DNA of 28,267 bases from CAZWHE01 sp964633825 (GTDB lineage: Bacteria; Planctomycetota; B15-G4; CAYZWU01). The position numbers were made by a program, and so were the translations under genes. The stretch's first letter is position 1, and every line of letters begins with the position of its first letter. Positions 8,329 through 15,507 of this stretch are shown in pieces. The notes beneath the pieces were generated by a model. It saw only the letters and a list, made by a program, of their open reading frames with translations. It was not told the DNA's origin and searched no databases. The stretch lies in the NCBI GenBank assembly GCA_964633825.1, contig CAZWHE010000035.1, positions 1 to 28,267 on the forward strand, in the 5' to 3' direction.

Positions 8329-8664
8329 TCAAGAAGTTTCTTCTTTTTCCCGGCTGAGGATGTTGTTGACGGCTGATCTCGAGAATTTCACGCGGATGTT
8401 TGAATTTTCATCGATTTTGAGAACAACGTCGTTGTCGCTGACGGAAACCACGACGCCGTGGATGCCTCCGTTCGTGAGAACGTGATCGTGCTTCTTGATG
8501 CTGGCCAGCATTGCCTTCCGCTTTTTCTGTTCTTTCATCTGGGGGCGGAAAAGCACAAAGTACATAATGAGGATCATTCCTCCCATGAGAAAGAGGAACT
8601 GGGTGAGACCACCGCCGGACTGTGCTTCACCCTGGAGCAGGAAGAGTGAATTGATGAAATGCAT
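8329..8664 (-). CDS. yajC: YajC, Sec translocase auxiliary subunit
   Basis: A 111-residue inner-membrane protein with one transmembrane segment (about residues 22-40, LFLMGGMILIMYFVLFRPQ) followed by the diagnostic FRPQMKEQKKRKAM and a small basic cytoplasmic domain (VLTNGGIHGVVVSV). YajC associates with SecDF in the Sec export machinery. The ATG follows CGGGAG at good spacing. secD and secF are not adjacent here, whereas in many bacteria yajC-secD-secF form one operon. The next gene on the strand is yraN. Confidence 0.95.
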   Translation of the reverse strand: MHFINSLFLLQGEAQSGGGLTQFLFLMGGMILIMYFVLFRPQMKEQKKRKAMLASIKKHDHVLTNGGIHGVVVSVSDNDVVLKIDENSNIRVKFSRSAVNNILSREKEETS

Positions 8665-8802
8665 GATAACTCCCGGAACAAGAAGTCGAGCGGGTTTGAC
8701 CTGGTGGGCGCTGCAGGTTTCACGCCGCGGGACAGATACAATTTAACTCGGTTAACACAAGCGCGGATTTATACCACGGTCCCGGCCGAAGGTTCAACCC
8801 GT

Positions 8803-8836
8803 AAAAAAAGAGCGCTGCAATGAACAGCGCTCTTTT
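8803..8836 (-). terminator. Rho-independent terminator of hup
   Basis: Read on the minus strand, AAAAGAGCGCTG pairs perfectly with CAGCGCTCTTTT (8825-8836 with 8806-8817) around a 7-base loop, and the T tract continues to 8803. It sits 22 bases beyond the hup stop codon. The reverse direction also ends in four Ts, so it could act weakly both ways. Confidence 0.9.
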
Positions 8837-8858
8837 CATCTGTCACTGATCGGACGTT

Positions 8859-9134
8859 CTAGAGGGATGTTTTCAGCTTCTTGCCGGGCTTGAAACCGAC
8901 GGTCTTGGATGCCTTGATCTTGATTTTTTCGCCGGTGAGAGGATTGCGGCCCCAACGGGCTTTGCGGTGCTTCGTGTTGAATGTTCCGAAACCGACGAGC
9001 TGGACGTTTTTGTCCTTTTTCAGGCCGTACTTGACTCCGTAAAGGACGGCGTTGATCGCCTGCTCGGCTTGGGTCTTTGTGGCATCTTTCCAGAGATTCT
9101 TGCGAACGATTTCAGTCAGTCCCGATTTGTTCAT
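8859..9134 (-). CDS. hup: HU-family DNA-binding protein
   Basis: A 91-residue nucleoid protein. MNKSGLTEIVRKN is the normal HU opening, and the beta-arm signature VGFGTFNTKHRKARWGRNPLTG followed by KTVGFKPGKKLK is complete. HU dimers bend and compact DNA with little sequence preference. The ATG follows AGGGGG. The gene is monocistronic: a strong terminator lies just downstream, and the upstream region carries three phased palindromes that could be operators. Confidence 0.97.
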   Translation of the reverse strand: MNKSGLTEIVRKNLWKDATKTQAEQAINAVLYGVKYGLKKDKNVQLVGFGTFNTKHRKARWGRNPLTGEKIKIKASKTVGFKPGKKLKTSL

Positions 9135-9533
9135 TTTAACCCCCTGTCAACTTAAAGAAATGATACTGATGATAAGGACAAGGACTTGGAATTTTTTCCG
9201 CGCTTTGGAGTTTATTCCGTGCTTTGGAATTAATTCCGCCTCCCTGTACTAACCGCTTGGAAAAATTTTCAGAAGCGAAATCGCCATTGCGCCATCCCAA
9301 TAGCGTCTCCCCTCTTATAGCAGAGGAGAAAAGCGGGGGTCAACTCATTTTGGGTGTTTTTATTTTTTTTCATCCGCTCAGAAAGCCCGAAAATAGGGGC
9401 TTCCGGCGCGACATATCCGGGTCGATTCATTCTCGATCCGTCAATTGACAGGTTGAGGATCGGAACATGATACGCAACGCAGTTATCAGCGCGTCCTGCA
9501 GCCATGCAGTAGAAGTCGCGTGAAATGTTCGGG
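9135..9533. other. 399-bp intergenic region upstream of hup
   Basis: No credible gene is seen; the longest open frame inside has no recognisable features. It contains three phased palindromes near hup (9188-9237) and a T-rich stretch at 9352-9370. A weak hairpin, GAAAGCCC-GAAAATAG-GGGCTTCC (9381-9404), may end the TPR gene transcript on the minus strand. A 10-base palindrome GTCAATTGAC lies within an inverted pair CGATCC/GGATCG around 9434-9463. Confidence 0.5.
9188..9237. promoter_or_regulatory. Three phased 12-bp palindromes upstream of hup (operator-like)
   Basis: GGAATTTTTTCC (9188-9199), GGAGTTTATTCC (9207-9218) and GGAATTAATTCC (9226-9237, a perfect palindrome) follow each other at exactly 19-base intervals. 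The last two are part of a 19-bp tandem unit, TTCCGYGCTTTGGARTTWA. They lie 54-103 bases upstream of the hup start codon, a plausible position for a regulator that binds cooperatively along the DNA. The regulator is not known. Confidence 0.6.
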
Positions 9534-9938
9534 TTAGGAGGTGATGTTTTTAAGGAGCTCCTGGAACCGGGGAACGGATTTGATGTTGTCGAGATCGGAA
9601 TCGTTGATCATATGGTCGGCATCGGAATAACCCAACCTGATCGCGGTTTCCAGTTCTTCGAGGCTTTCGAGTTTCATGTCCAGAAGGGCATAGGAGCATG
9701 CCAGGTTGTAATGGGTGATGGGATTGTCCCAATCCTTTTCGACCAGTTTCCGATCGAGCTCGAGGCCTGATTCCAACTGGCCGCTCTTGGTGTAAAGTTC
9801 TGCCAGAGCAGCCATAATGTCCGGATCGTTCGGCTTTTTCGCGAAAATGTGTTCCACGATACTGATTTCAAAACAGAGGCCGAGCGCGTCGAGATACTGC
9901 TCTGTTTCGGTGCGGAACAGTTCCGGCTGTTCATCCAT
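9534..9938 (-). CDS. Small TPR-repeat protein
   Basis: A 134-residue soluble protein without a signal peptide. Residues about 30-110 hold two to three tetratricopeptide units: PDIMAALAELYTKSGQLESGLEL, NPITHYNLACSYALLDMKLESLEELETAI, and the closing IRLGYSDADHMINDSDLDNI...RFQELL, common in TPR proteins. Such repeats form a protein-binding scaffold; the partner is unknown. It is divergent from the zinc-ribbon/HEAT gene at 10053 with 114 bases between them. Confidence 0.8.
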   Translation of the reverse strand: MDEQPELFRTETEQYLDALGLCFEISIVEHIFAKKPNDPDIMAALAELYTKSGQLESGLELDRKLVEKDWDNPITHYNLACSYALLDMKLESLEELETAIRLGYSDADHMINDSDLDNIKSVPRFQELLKNITS

Positions 9939-10052
9939 GAAGTGAGGCTCCTGATCAGGTTCCTAAAAAACAATATAATCTGGTTTCCGAACTCTGTTCT
10001 TTTATATAAATATTCAATGAGTTTGCAACATTACGATTCATTCGGAGAAAAA

Positions 10053-11111
10053 ATGAAGATCTATTTCTGCGACGTCTGCAATGAAAGCATTCCACTTCAG
10101 GACATCAAAGACAACCTGGCAACCACTGTCAACGGGAAGATCTATTGCCAGAATCACAATCCCATCGCCGTTGCCCAGGGAATCAAAGGCGGGAAAAGAT
10201 CGGACAAGGTATCGGTCCTGATGCTGGGCGTGGTGATCATCCTCCTGGCCGCAATGATTTTCCTCATGGTTTGGGAGAGGGGCGACAAGGATGCGGAGTA
10301 CGCCCTTCTCGCCGATTTTATCCAGGTCCGTGACAACCTCGGCGAAATGAGCAGGAAATGGAACGAGTTTCAGGCCGGGTACGGCACATTCAAGGACGAA
10401 ACCGCGAAGGGGGTTTCATCCGTCGGCGCTTTCGAGACCGATATGGAGCAGCTCAAACGGGATCTGGGCGATCTTCGCGTGGAGCTCAACAGCCTGAACG
10501 AAAATCTCAGGGGCGCTTCCAATCTGCGGGGCAAGCAGGATGCCCTGGACATGAAACAGAAGGAGTTCGGGGACCGTTTGGCCGGCCTGGAAGAGAGAGT
10601 GGTGTTGTTGAAAGACAAGCTCTTCATCGTTGAGGGGAATCTCGATAACCTTATCCGCTCGGGAGTGGTCTCGGGCGGGGGCGCGCAGGGCGGCAAAACC
10701 TCTGCAGCTCAAACCGGAGAAATGGACAGCGCTGAGTCGGAGGAACTGGTTCGTCTGAAAAACAGGCTGACTTCGAAGGACAACGGGGAACGTTTCGAAG
10801 CCGTTAACGAAGTGTATGACAAGCGGATCAAGGAAGCGCTGCCCTATCTCCTTCCCCTCCTCGAGGACCCGGACCAGTTCGTCCAGGTCGGGGCCATACA
10901 GACCGTCGGCGAATTTCTTTATCTTCCGGCGGTTCCGGTTCTGGTGAAAGTGCTGAGAGATCCGGATGTGCCGGCGAGGGAAGAGGCACAGCGTTGGCTG
11001 ATCCGAATGACGGGTGAATCGGGCCTCGAGTTCGACGTCCGCGCTTCCAAGTCGGAAAGGGAGAGAGCGGTCAAGAAGTGGGAAGAGTGGCTCAAGAAGA
11101 ACAATTTTTAA
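10053..11111 (+). CDS. Zinc-ribbon, membrane-anchored coiled-coil/HEAT protein
   Basis: I do not recognise this as a named family. The 352-residue product begins at ATG 10053 after CGGAGAAAA; the frame is open upstream, but that start has no ribosome site. The N-terminus has a zinc-finger-like set, CDVC (Cys6, Cys9) and CQNH (Cys32, His35). A single transmembrane helix follows (about 53-74), then a long charged coiled coil (about 85-215). A low-complexity Gly/Ser linker leads to a HEAT-type C-terminal domain (about 240-330; LPYLLPLLEDPDQFVQVGAIQTVG). The layout suggests a membrane-tethered scaffold with the finger on one side and the coil plus HEAT domain on the other. Its stop overlaps the miaB start by one base, so the two are translated together. 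Confidence 0.82.
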   Translation: MKIYFCDVCNESIPLQDIKDNLATTVNGKIYCQNHNPIAVAQGIKGGKRSDKVSVLMLGVVIILLAAMIFLMVWERGDKDAEYALLADFIQVRDNLGEMSRKWNEFQAGYGTFKDETAKGVSSVGAFETDMEQLKRDLGDLRVELNSLNENLRGASNLRGKQDALDMKQKEFGDRLAGLEERVVLLKDKLFIVEGNLDNLIRSGVVSGGGAQGGKTSAAQTGEMDSAESEELVRLKNRLTSKDNGERFEAVNEVYDKRIKEALPYLLPLLEDPDQFVQVGAIQTVGEFLYLPAVPVLVKVLRDPDVPAREEAQRWLIRMTGESGLEFDVRASKSERERAVKKWEEWLKKNNF

Positions 11112-12439
11112 TGAAGCGGACGGCCAACCTCCAGGTTTTCGGGTGTCAAATGAACAAGCTGGACGCGGAGCTTGTGCGCTCTGTTCTCGCCGACCGCGGC
11201 TACTCCTTCTCCGATGATCCCCATGACGCCGGCCTTGTGCTCTTCATGACCTGCAGCGTGAGAGAGCATGCCGAAAACAGGGTCCACTCCCGGCTCGGCG
11301 CGCTCAAGCCCCTCCGGAGACGGAATCCCGATCTCGTCATCGGAATCCTGGGCTGCATGGCCCAGGAGCATGTGAGCGCCCTCTTTCAAAAGCATCCCCA
11401 TCTCGACATCGTCTGCGGGACGCGCGACTTTCCCGCCATCGCGGACCTTGTGGAGCGTGTCAGAGCGGGCGAAGAGCGTCTCGTCGCCGTCGACGGGAAC
11501 GAACGCCCGCAGGTCGACCGCCGCCTCGATCAGCGGCCTGCTCCCCATCGGGCTTTTCTTTCCGTGATGCGGGGATGCAGCAGGTACTGTTCCTACTGCA
11601 TCGTTCCCTATGTGAGAGGGGAGGAGGTGTCGAGGCCGGCCGGCGAGATCGTCGAGGAGGCCGGGCGGCTGATCCGGGACGGCGTCAGCGAGATCACGCT
11701 CCTCGGCCAGGCCGTGAATCGTTATGATGATGGTGGGGGAACACGTTTTTCCGGGCTTCTGAAGAAGGTGGGCGCCCTCCCGGGATTGAAGCGCCTTCAC
11801 TTCGTGACCTCCTACCCTTCTCTCGTGAGCGACGACTTTATCGAGGCGGTCCGGGACTGTCGCAGGGCGACGCGCTTTCTTCACATCCCGGCCCAGTCCG
11901 GATCAAACCGGATCCTGAAAAGAATGAACCGTTCCTACAGCGCGGAAGAATATGTCGACATGATATCGCGTATAAAGGGCGAGATTCCCGACATGGAGTT
12001 CGGCAGCGATTTTATCGTCGGCTTTCCCGGCGAGAGTCCTGATGATTTCGAGGCCACGCTCGGTCTCGTCGGGAGGGTCCGGTTCCGGCAGTCGTTCTTT
12101 TTCAAGTATTCGCCCCGGCCCGGAACGATTGCGGCAAAAAAATATCGTGACGACGTTCCTGAAGAAACAAAGAAAAAGCGGCTCTCCGAGCTCCTTGCCC
12201 TTCAGGAGAAAATCGGTCTGGAAAAAAACAGGGAGGTGATCGGCCGCGAGGTCGAAGTCCTTGTTGAAGGAGTCAGCAAGAGGGACAAGAGCCGATACAC
12301 GGGACGCACTGTTTCGAACAGCATCGTCGTCTTTCCGGGTTGCGAGGAGATGGTGGGCCGCATCGTCCGCGTCCGGGTGGAGAATGTCACTCCTCTGACC
12401 CTCATGAGCGGCGCGAATCCGGAGGTCGTTTCCCCATGA
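11111..12439 (+). CDS. miaB: MiaB, tRNA-2-methylthio-N6-dimethylallyladenosine synthase
   Basis: This radical-SAM enzyme adds a methylthio group to i6A37 of tRNAs reading UNN codons. The N-terminal UPF0004 domain carries the auxiliary iron-sulfur cluster cysteines: Cys12 (FGCQMN), Cys48 (MTCSVREHAE) and Cys82 (GCMAQ). The radical-SAM motif is RGCSRYCSYCIVPYVRG (Cys156, Cys160, Cys163). The C-terminal TRAM domain includes GREVEVLVEG..RYTGRT. At 442 residues it has normal length. The ATG overlaps the stop of the preceding gene as TAATG; an upstream start within that gene is open but unnecessary. MTC in place of the usual NTC is a minor deviation. Confidence 0.96.
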   Translation: MKRTANLQVFGCQMNKLDAELVRSVLADRGYSFSDDPHDAGLVLFMTCSVREHAENRVHSRLGALKPLRRRNPDLVIGILGCMAQEHVSALFQKHPHLDIVCGTRDFPAIADLVERVRAGEERLVAVDGNERPQVDRRLDQRPAPHRAFLSVMRGCSRYCSYCIVPYVRGEEVSRPAGEIVEEAGRLIRDGVSEITLLGQAVNRYDDGGGTRFSGLLKKVGALPGLKRLHFVTSYPSLVSDDFIEAVRDCRRATRFLHIPAQSGSNRILKRMNRSYSAEEYVDMISRIKGEIPDMEFGSDFIVGFPGESPDDFEATLGLVGRVRFRQSFFFKYSPRPGTIAAKKYRDDVPEETKKKRLSELLALQEKIGLEKNREVIGREVEVLVEGVSKRDKSRYTGRTVSNSIVVFPGCEEMVGRIVRVRVENVTPLTLMSGANPEVVSP

Positions 12440-13554
12440 GCCGGGATCTGGATCGTTCTTATATGGAAAAAGCGGCTCGAGCCGCGCTGAAGGGGCGGGG
12501 TTTCGTGGAGCCGAATCCCCTTGTGGGAGCTGTTCTCGTTTCCGACGGTCAGGTGCGCGGCATCGGCTGGCATGCCGATTACGGGGGACCCCATGCCGAG
12601 GTGGCTGCGCTTCGCAAGGCCGGGGAAGCGGCACGGGGCGGAACCCTTTACGTCACACTCGAGCCCTGCTCCACGCAGGGCAAGACCTCTCCCTGTACCG
12701 AGGCCATTCTCGAGGCCGGAATCAGCCGCGTTGTTGTGGGGAGCATTGATCCAAATCCGGCGCACAACGGACAGGGGCTTCGTTTGTTGACAGAAGCCGG
12801 TGTGAGCGTAGCTGTCAGAAACGACGAGGTCTGCCTCAAGCTGATCAACCGGTTTTATCGGGCATTGAACCGGGACCGGCCCTATGTGATTCTGAAATGG
12901 GCCATGACTCTTGACGGCCGCATTGCCGCTCGGAACGGATCGTCGCAATGGATCTCGGGAGAAAAATCGAGGAAGACCGTTCACAGGCTCCGAGGGCATG
13001 CAGACGCAATAATGGTCGGGTCCCGTACGATTGTTGCAGACGATCCAAAGCTCAACTGCCGGCTGAGAAAGGCCCCGCTTGTGCCGCTTCGCGTTGTCGT
13101 GGATCCCGACCTCGATACGCCGCCCCGGTCACGGCTCCTGCGAATCGGAAAGAAGAACAGCGATCGCGTCGGGCCGGCGATGATTTTTGCTTCCGCCGCG
13201 GCGGATCAACAAAAGGAAGAGACCCTGAAGCGCGCGGGAGCGGATGTGATCCGCCTCTCCTGCGACGGACGGGACGAAGGCGCTTTTCTCGAACTGGCTC
13301 TTCGCGATCTCCGGCAAAAAGGCGTGGAAAGACTCCTCGTCGAAGGCGGAAGCTTTCTTTTCACGTCCTTCGTGGAAGCCCGTCTTGCCGATCAGGTCGT
13401 GGCTTTCGTGGCTCCAAAGCTTGTGGGAGGGCGGGATGCTCTCTCGCCCGTCGAAGGGAAAGGCGCCGCATCCATGGATGACGCAGTCTCTCTGTGCGAT
13501 GTGACGGTCACGAAATCGGGTGACGACGCCGTGCTGGTCGGATTTTTCCAATGA
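12436..13554 (+). CDS. ribD: RibD, bifunctional riboflavin deaminase/reductase
   Basis: This enzyme catalyses two steps of riboflavin synthesis: deamination of the pyrimidine intermediate formed by GTP cyclohydrolase II, then reduction of its ribosyl group. The N-terminal cytidine-deaminase-type domain has PHAEVAAL (His53, catalytic Glu55) and EPCSTQGKTSPC (Cys78, Cys87), the zinc ligands. The C-terminal reductase domain begins at LKWAMTLDGRIA and has SSQWISGEKSR and LLVEGGSFL. The length, 372 residues, is typical. The start is an ATGA overlap with the miaB stop, with GGAGG upstream. No other rib genes are near, so riboflavin genes appear scattered in this genome. Confidence 0.95.
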   Translation: MSRDLDRSYMEKAARAALKGRGFVEPNPLVGAVLVSDGQVRGIGWHADYGGPHAEVAALRKAGEAARGGTLYVTLEPCSTQGKTSPCTEAILEAGISRVVVGSIDPNPAHNGQGLRLLTEAGVSVAVRNDEVCLKLINRFYRALNRDRPYVILKWAMTLDGRIAARNGSSQWISGEKSRKTVHRLRGHADAIMVGSRTIVADDPKLNCRLRKAPLVPLRVVVDPDLDTPPRSRLLRIGKKNSDRVGPAMIFASAAADQQKEETLKRAGADVIRLSCDGRDEGAFLELALRDLRQKGVERLLVEGGSFLFTSFVEARLADQVVAFVAPKLVGGRDALSPVEGKGAASMDDAVSLCDVTVTKSGDDAVLVGFFQ

Positions 13555-14456
13555 ACTCTAATCAGGGTGGGTTTGTTCTCCTCGTTTTTGCTCTTTTTTT
13601 CTGCACTTCGGAACCGGTTCAGGAGGAGAATTCGGCCTACTGGATCAAAGAGCTCGGAAGCTCTTCTTTCGACCGTCGGGAAGAGGCTTTTTTCCGCCTC
13701 CAGCGCCTGGGCGCCCATGCGCGAGAGTCGATTCGGACAATTCTCCCGCAGGCCGACCTGCAGACGAGGGTGTACCTCCGGTACCTCCTCGAACACGAGC
13801 CCGTCCATCAGGCGATGGCGCCTGTTCCGAAGGGAACATACACCCTCGGTTCCCCCGATGGGAGTTTCGACAATCCCGAGAGAAAGGTGGAGCTCCATGC
13901 CTTTTTGATCGATGTGTATGAGGTGACTCACTTCATGTATTACGTTTTCGTGCGCTCCACAGGGCATCCTTCTCCTCCCGGCTGGCAGGGGAATCGTTAC
14001 CCTCTCGGTTCGGAGAATTTGCCCGTGACAAATGTCGCTTATCAGGACGCGGCAGCGTATGCGCTCTGGGCGGGGAAGAGGCTTCCCACGGCCGAAGAGT
14101 GGGAAGCGGCGGCTCGCGGCGCCGGTCGGTTTCCCTGGGGGGACCGGGTCGATAAGGAGGCGGCCAATCTGGAGGGCAGATCTCCCGAGCCGGTCGGCCG
14201 TTTCGAAAAAGACCGGAGTCCCCGCGGCTGTTTCGACATGGCCGGGAATGTTTCCGAGTGGGTCTTGGCCGCCGGTGAAGGGGAAAACGGCCGGGAAGGG
14301 ATTCCGGCGCGAAAAGGGGCCGCCTTCACGATCTCCTTCCTGCTTCCATCGGCAGCTCTTTATTACCGTGCCGTTCCGGTCAAGCCGGAAGCGAGATCCC
14401 ACGACATGGGATTTCGATGCGTCAGGGCGAGCCTTCCGCCTGAGGAGGAAGGTTGA
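13551..14456 (+). CDS. Secreted FGE-fold (SUMF1/formylglycine-generating-enzyme-like) protein
   Basis: The start is an ATGA overlap with the ribD stop, so it is the last gene of the coupled run. A hydrophobic leader (residues about 7-18) ends in a Cys (LFFC), possibly a lipoprotein site but a poor lipobox. A short HEAT-like segment (ELGSSSFDRREEAFFRLQRLG) precedes the FGE-sulfatase domain: YTLGSPDG, VYEVTHFMYYVFV, LPVTNVAYQDAAAYALWAGK, RLPTAEEWEAAARG, FPWGDR, DMAGNVSEWV and the terminal GFRCVR. The RGGSW-type segment normally found between SEWV and GFRC is replaced by a degenerate GIPARKGAAF stretch, and no second active-site Cys is seen. It is therefore more likely a binding or structural relative than a true formylglycine generator. 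Confidence 0.85.
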   Translation: MNSNQGGFVLLVFALFFCTSEPVQEENSAYWIKELGSSSFDRREEAFFRLQRLGAHARESIRTILPQADLQTRVYLRYLLEHEPVHQAMAPVPKGTYTLGSPDGSFDNPERKVELHAFLIDVYEVTHFMYYVFVRSTGHPSPPGWQGNRYPLGSENLPVTNVAYQDAAAYALWAGKRLPTAEEWEAAARGAGRFPWGDRVDKEAANLEGRSPEPVGRFEKDRSPRGCFDMAGNVSEWVLAAGEGENGREGIPARKGAAFTISFLLPSAALYYRAVPVKPEARSHDMGFRCVRASLPPEEEG

Positions 14457-15507
14457 TTTCTCCGCTCACGGACCATTTCGTTTTCCAGTCCAGGATCTTG
14501 ATCGCCTCTTCATCCGTCGTGAAGGGCGTGAGCTTGTAGAGGAGTTGAATCCTCACATCGTCGCCGGCATCAAGGGGAACGGCCGCCTCGAGAAGGGCTT
14601 GGGAACCGGACGGAATCTGTGAGTTTTTCTTTCCATACTCCGTGCGGTAGGGGTTGCGGAAGCGGAGCCTGTAAGTGCCGTCTTCCTGCCCGTATTCCAG
14701 GGTCGTCCTGTCCGATGGGGGAACGGGGAGCCCCCCTTTGCCGTAGAACGTTACGACAAGGTCGAGCGCCCTGTTTCGCGAATCCGTCGGTATGTTGTGA
14801 GGAACCGTCTCGTTGGCGACAGTGACGCGCAGGGTATCGTTGCTCTGAGAGAGTTCGGTCCTGACGACAAGGGGACCTGTGGTCAGGTTGCGGCTCCGCC
14901 AGCTGTTCAGGAGGTGGGAACGCCCCTGCCGGGGCGCTCCGTTGTCGCGTCCCGGTCTGACAACGGGTGGAAAGTGGCAGGGGTTGCACGACATCCCTTG
15001 CAGCTCTACCGGGGCCGCTCTCCACTCGTCGACCGTGTTGTGCTGGTTGTGGCAGGGTGCACACAAGTCGACGGAGAGAATGCCGGGGTGGGCTTTCGGA
15101 ACGCAGGCTCCGCGCATCCCCGCTCTCGCTGCGGCGAATCCGCCCGAAGGGAGTTTGTGGCACGAGAGGCAATCCACGCCGTCCTGTCTGTTCGACTGCC
15201 GCTCCACAACCCGTTCACCCGGCCTGAGGCCGGCTTCGAAGATCGGCCTCGGGGCATGGCAGGGGATGCAATCCTTTTTTTTGAAGTTGTCCGTCTGGTC
15301 GGGGTGGCGCACGAGAGGATCAACCCAGGCCTTGGAGTGCCATGATTTCTTCCACTCGTCGTAAACCTGCGGATGGCATTGAGCGCACTCAGCAGATCGG
15401 GTCAGGTTGAGGCCGGGGATGTCGGCTTTATCCGCCCGCCCGAGGAAGAACAGGGCGGTGGAAAAACATAGGAGGAGAAGAACGGCTGTGGTCGTTCTGT
15501 ATGTCAT
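14422..15507 (-). CDS. Pentaheme c-type cytochrome
   Basis: A 361-residue exported electron carrier. A signal anchor occupies residues 7-22. Five CxxCH heme sites follow: CAQCH (41), CIPCH (80), CLSCH (113), CAPCH (149) and CNPCH (174), arranged as in cytochrome c554-like multiheme proteins. The C-terminal half (about 200-345) has no heme motifs and looks beta-rich, with an HNIPT segment (VANETVPHNIPTDS) that resembles the tail domain of multiheme proteins. It likely works on the outer face of the inner membrane or in the periplasm. Its start overlaps the ABC ATPase stop as ATGA, so the two are coupled. Its last 35 bases overlap the end of the convergent FGE-fold gene. Confidence 0.92.
   Translation of the reverse strand: MTYRTTTAVLLLLCFSTALFFLGRADKADIPGLNLTRSAECAQCHPQVYDEWKKSWHSKAWVDPLVRHPDQTDNFKKKDCIPCHAPRPIFEAGLRPGERVVERQSNRQDGVDCLSCHKLPSGGFAAARAGMRGACVPKAHPGILSVDLCAPCHNQHNTVDEWRAAPVELQGMSCNPCHFPPVVRPGRDNGAPRQGRSHLLNSWRSRNLTTGPLVVRTELSQSNDTLRVTVANETVPHNIPTDSRNRALDLVVTFYGKGGLPVPPSDRTTLEYGQEDGTYRLRFRNPYRTEYGKKNSQIPSGSQALLEAAVPLDAGDDVRIQLLYKLTPFTTDEEAIKILDWKTKWSVSGEINLPPQAEGSP

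Noticed and set aside
9269..9505. 78-codon open frame in the region upstream of hup
   Set aside because: No ribosome site, motif or plausible composition; left as intergenic.
9849..10052. Upstream extension of the zinc-ribbon/HEAT protein
   Set aside because: It overlaps the TPR gene antisense and lacks a ribosome site; ATG 10053 has GGAG upstream and starts at the zinc finger.
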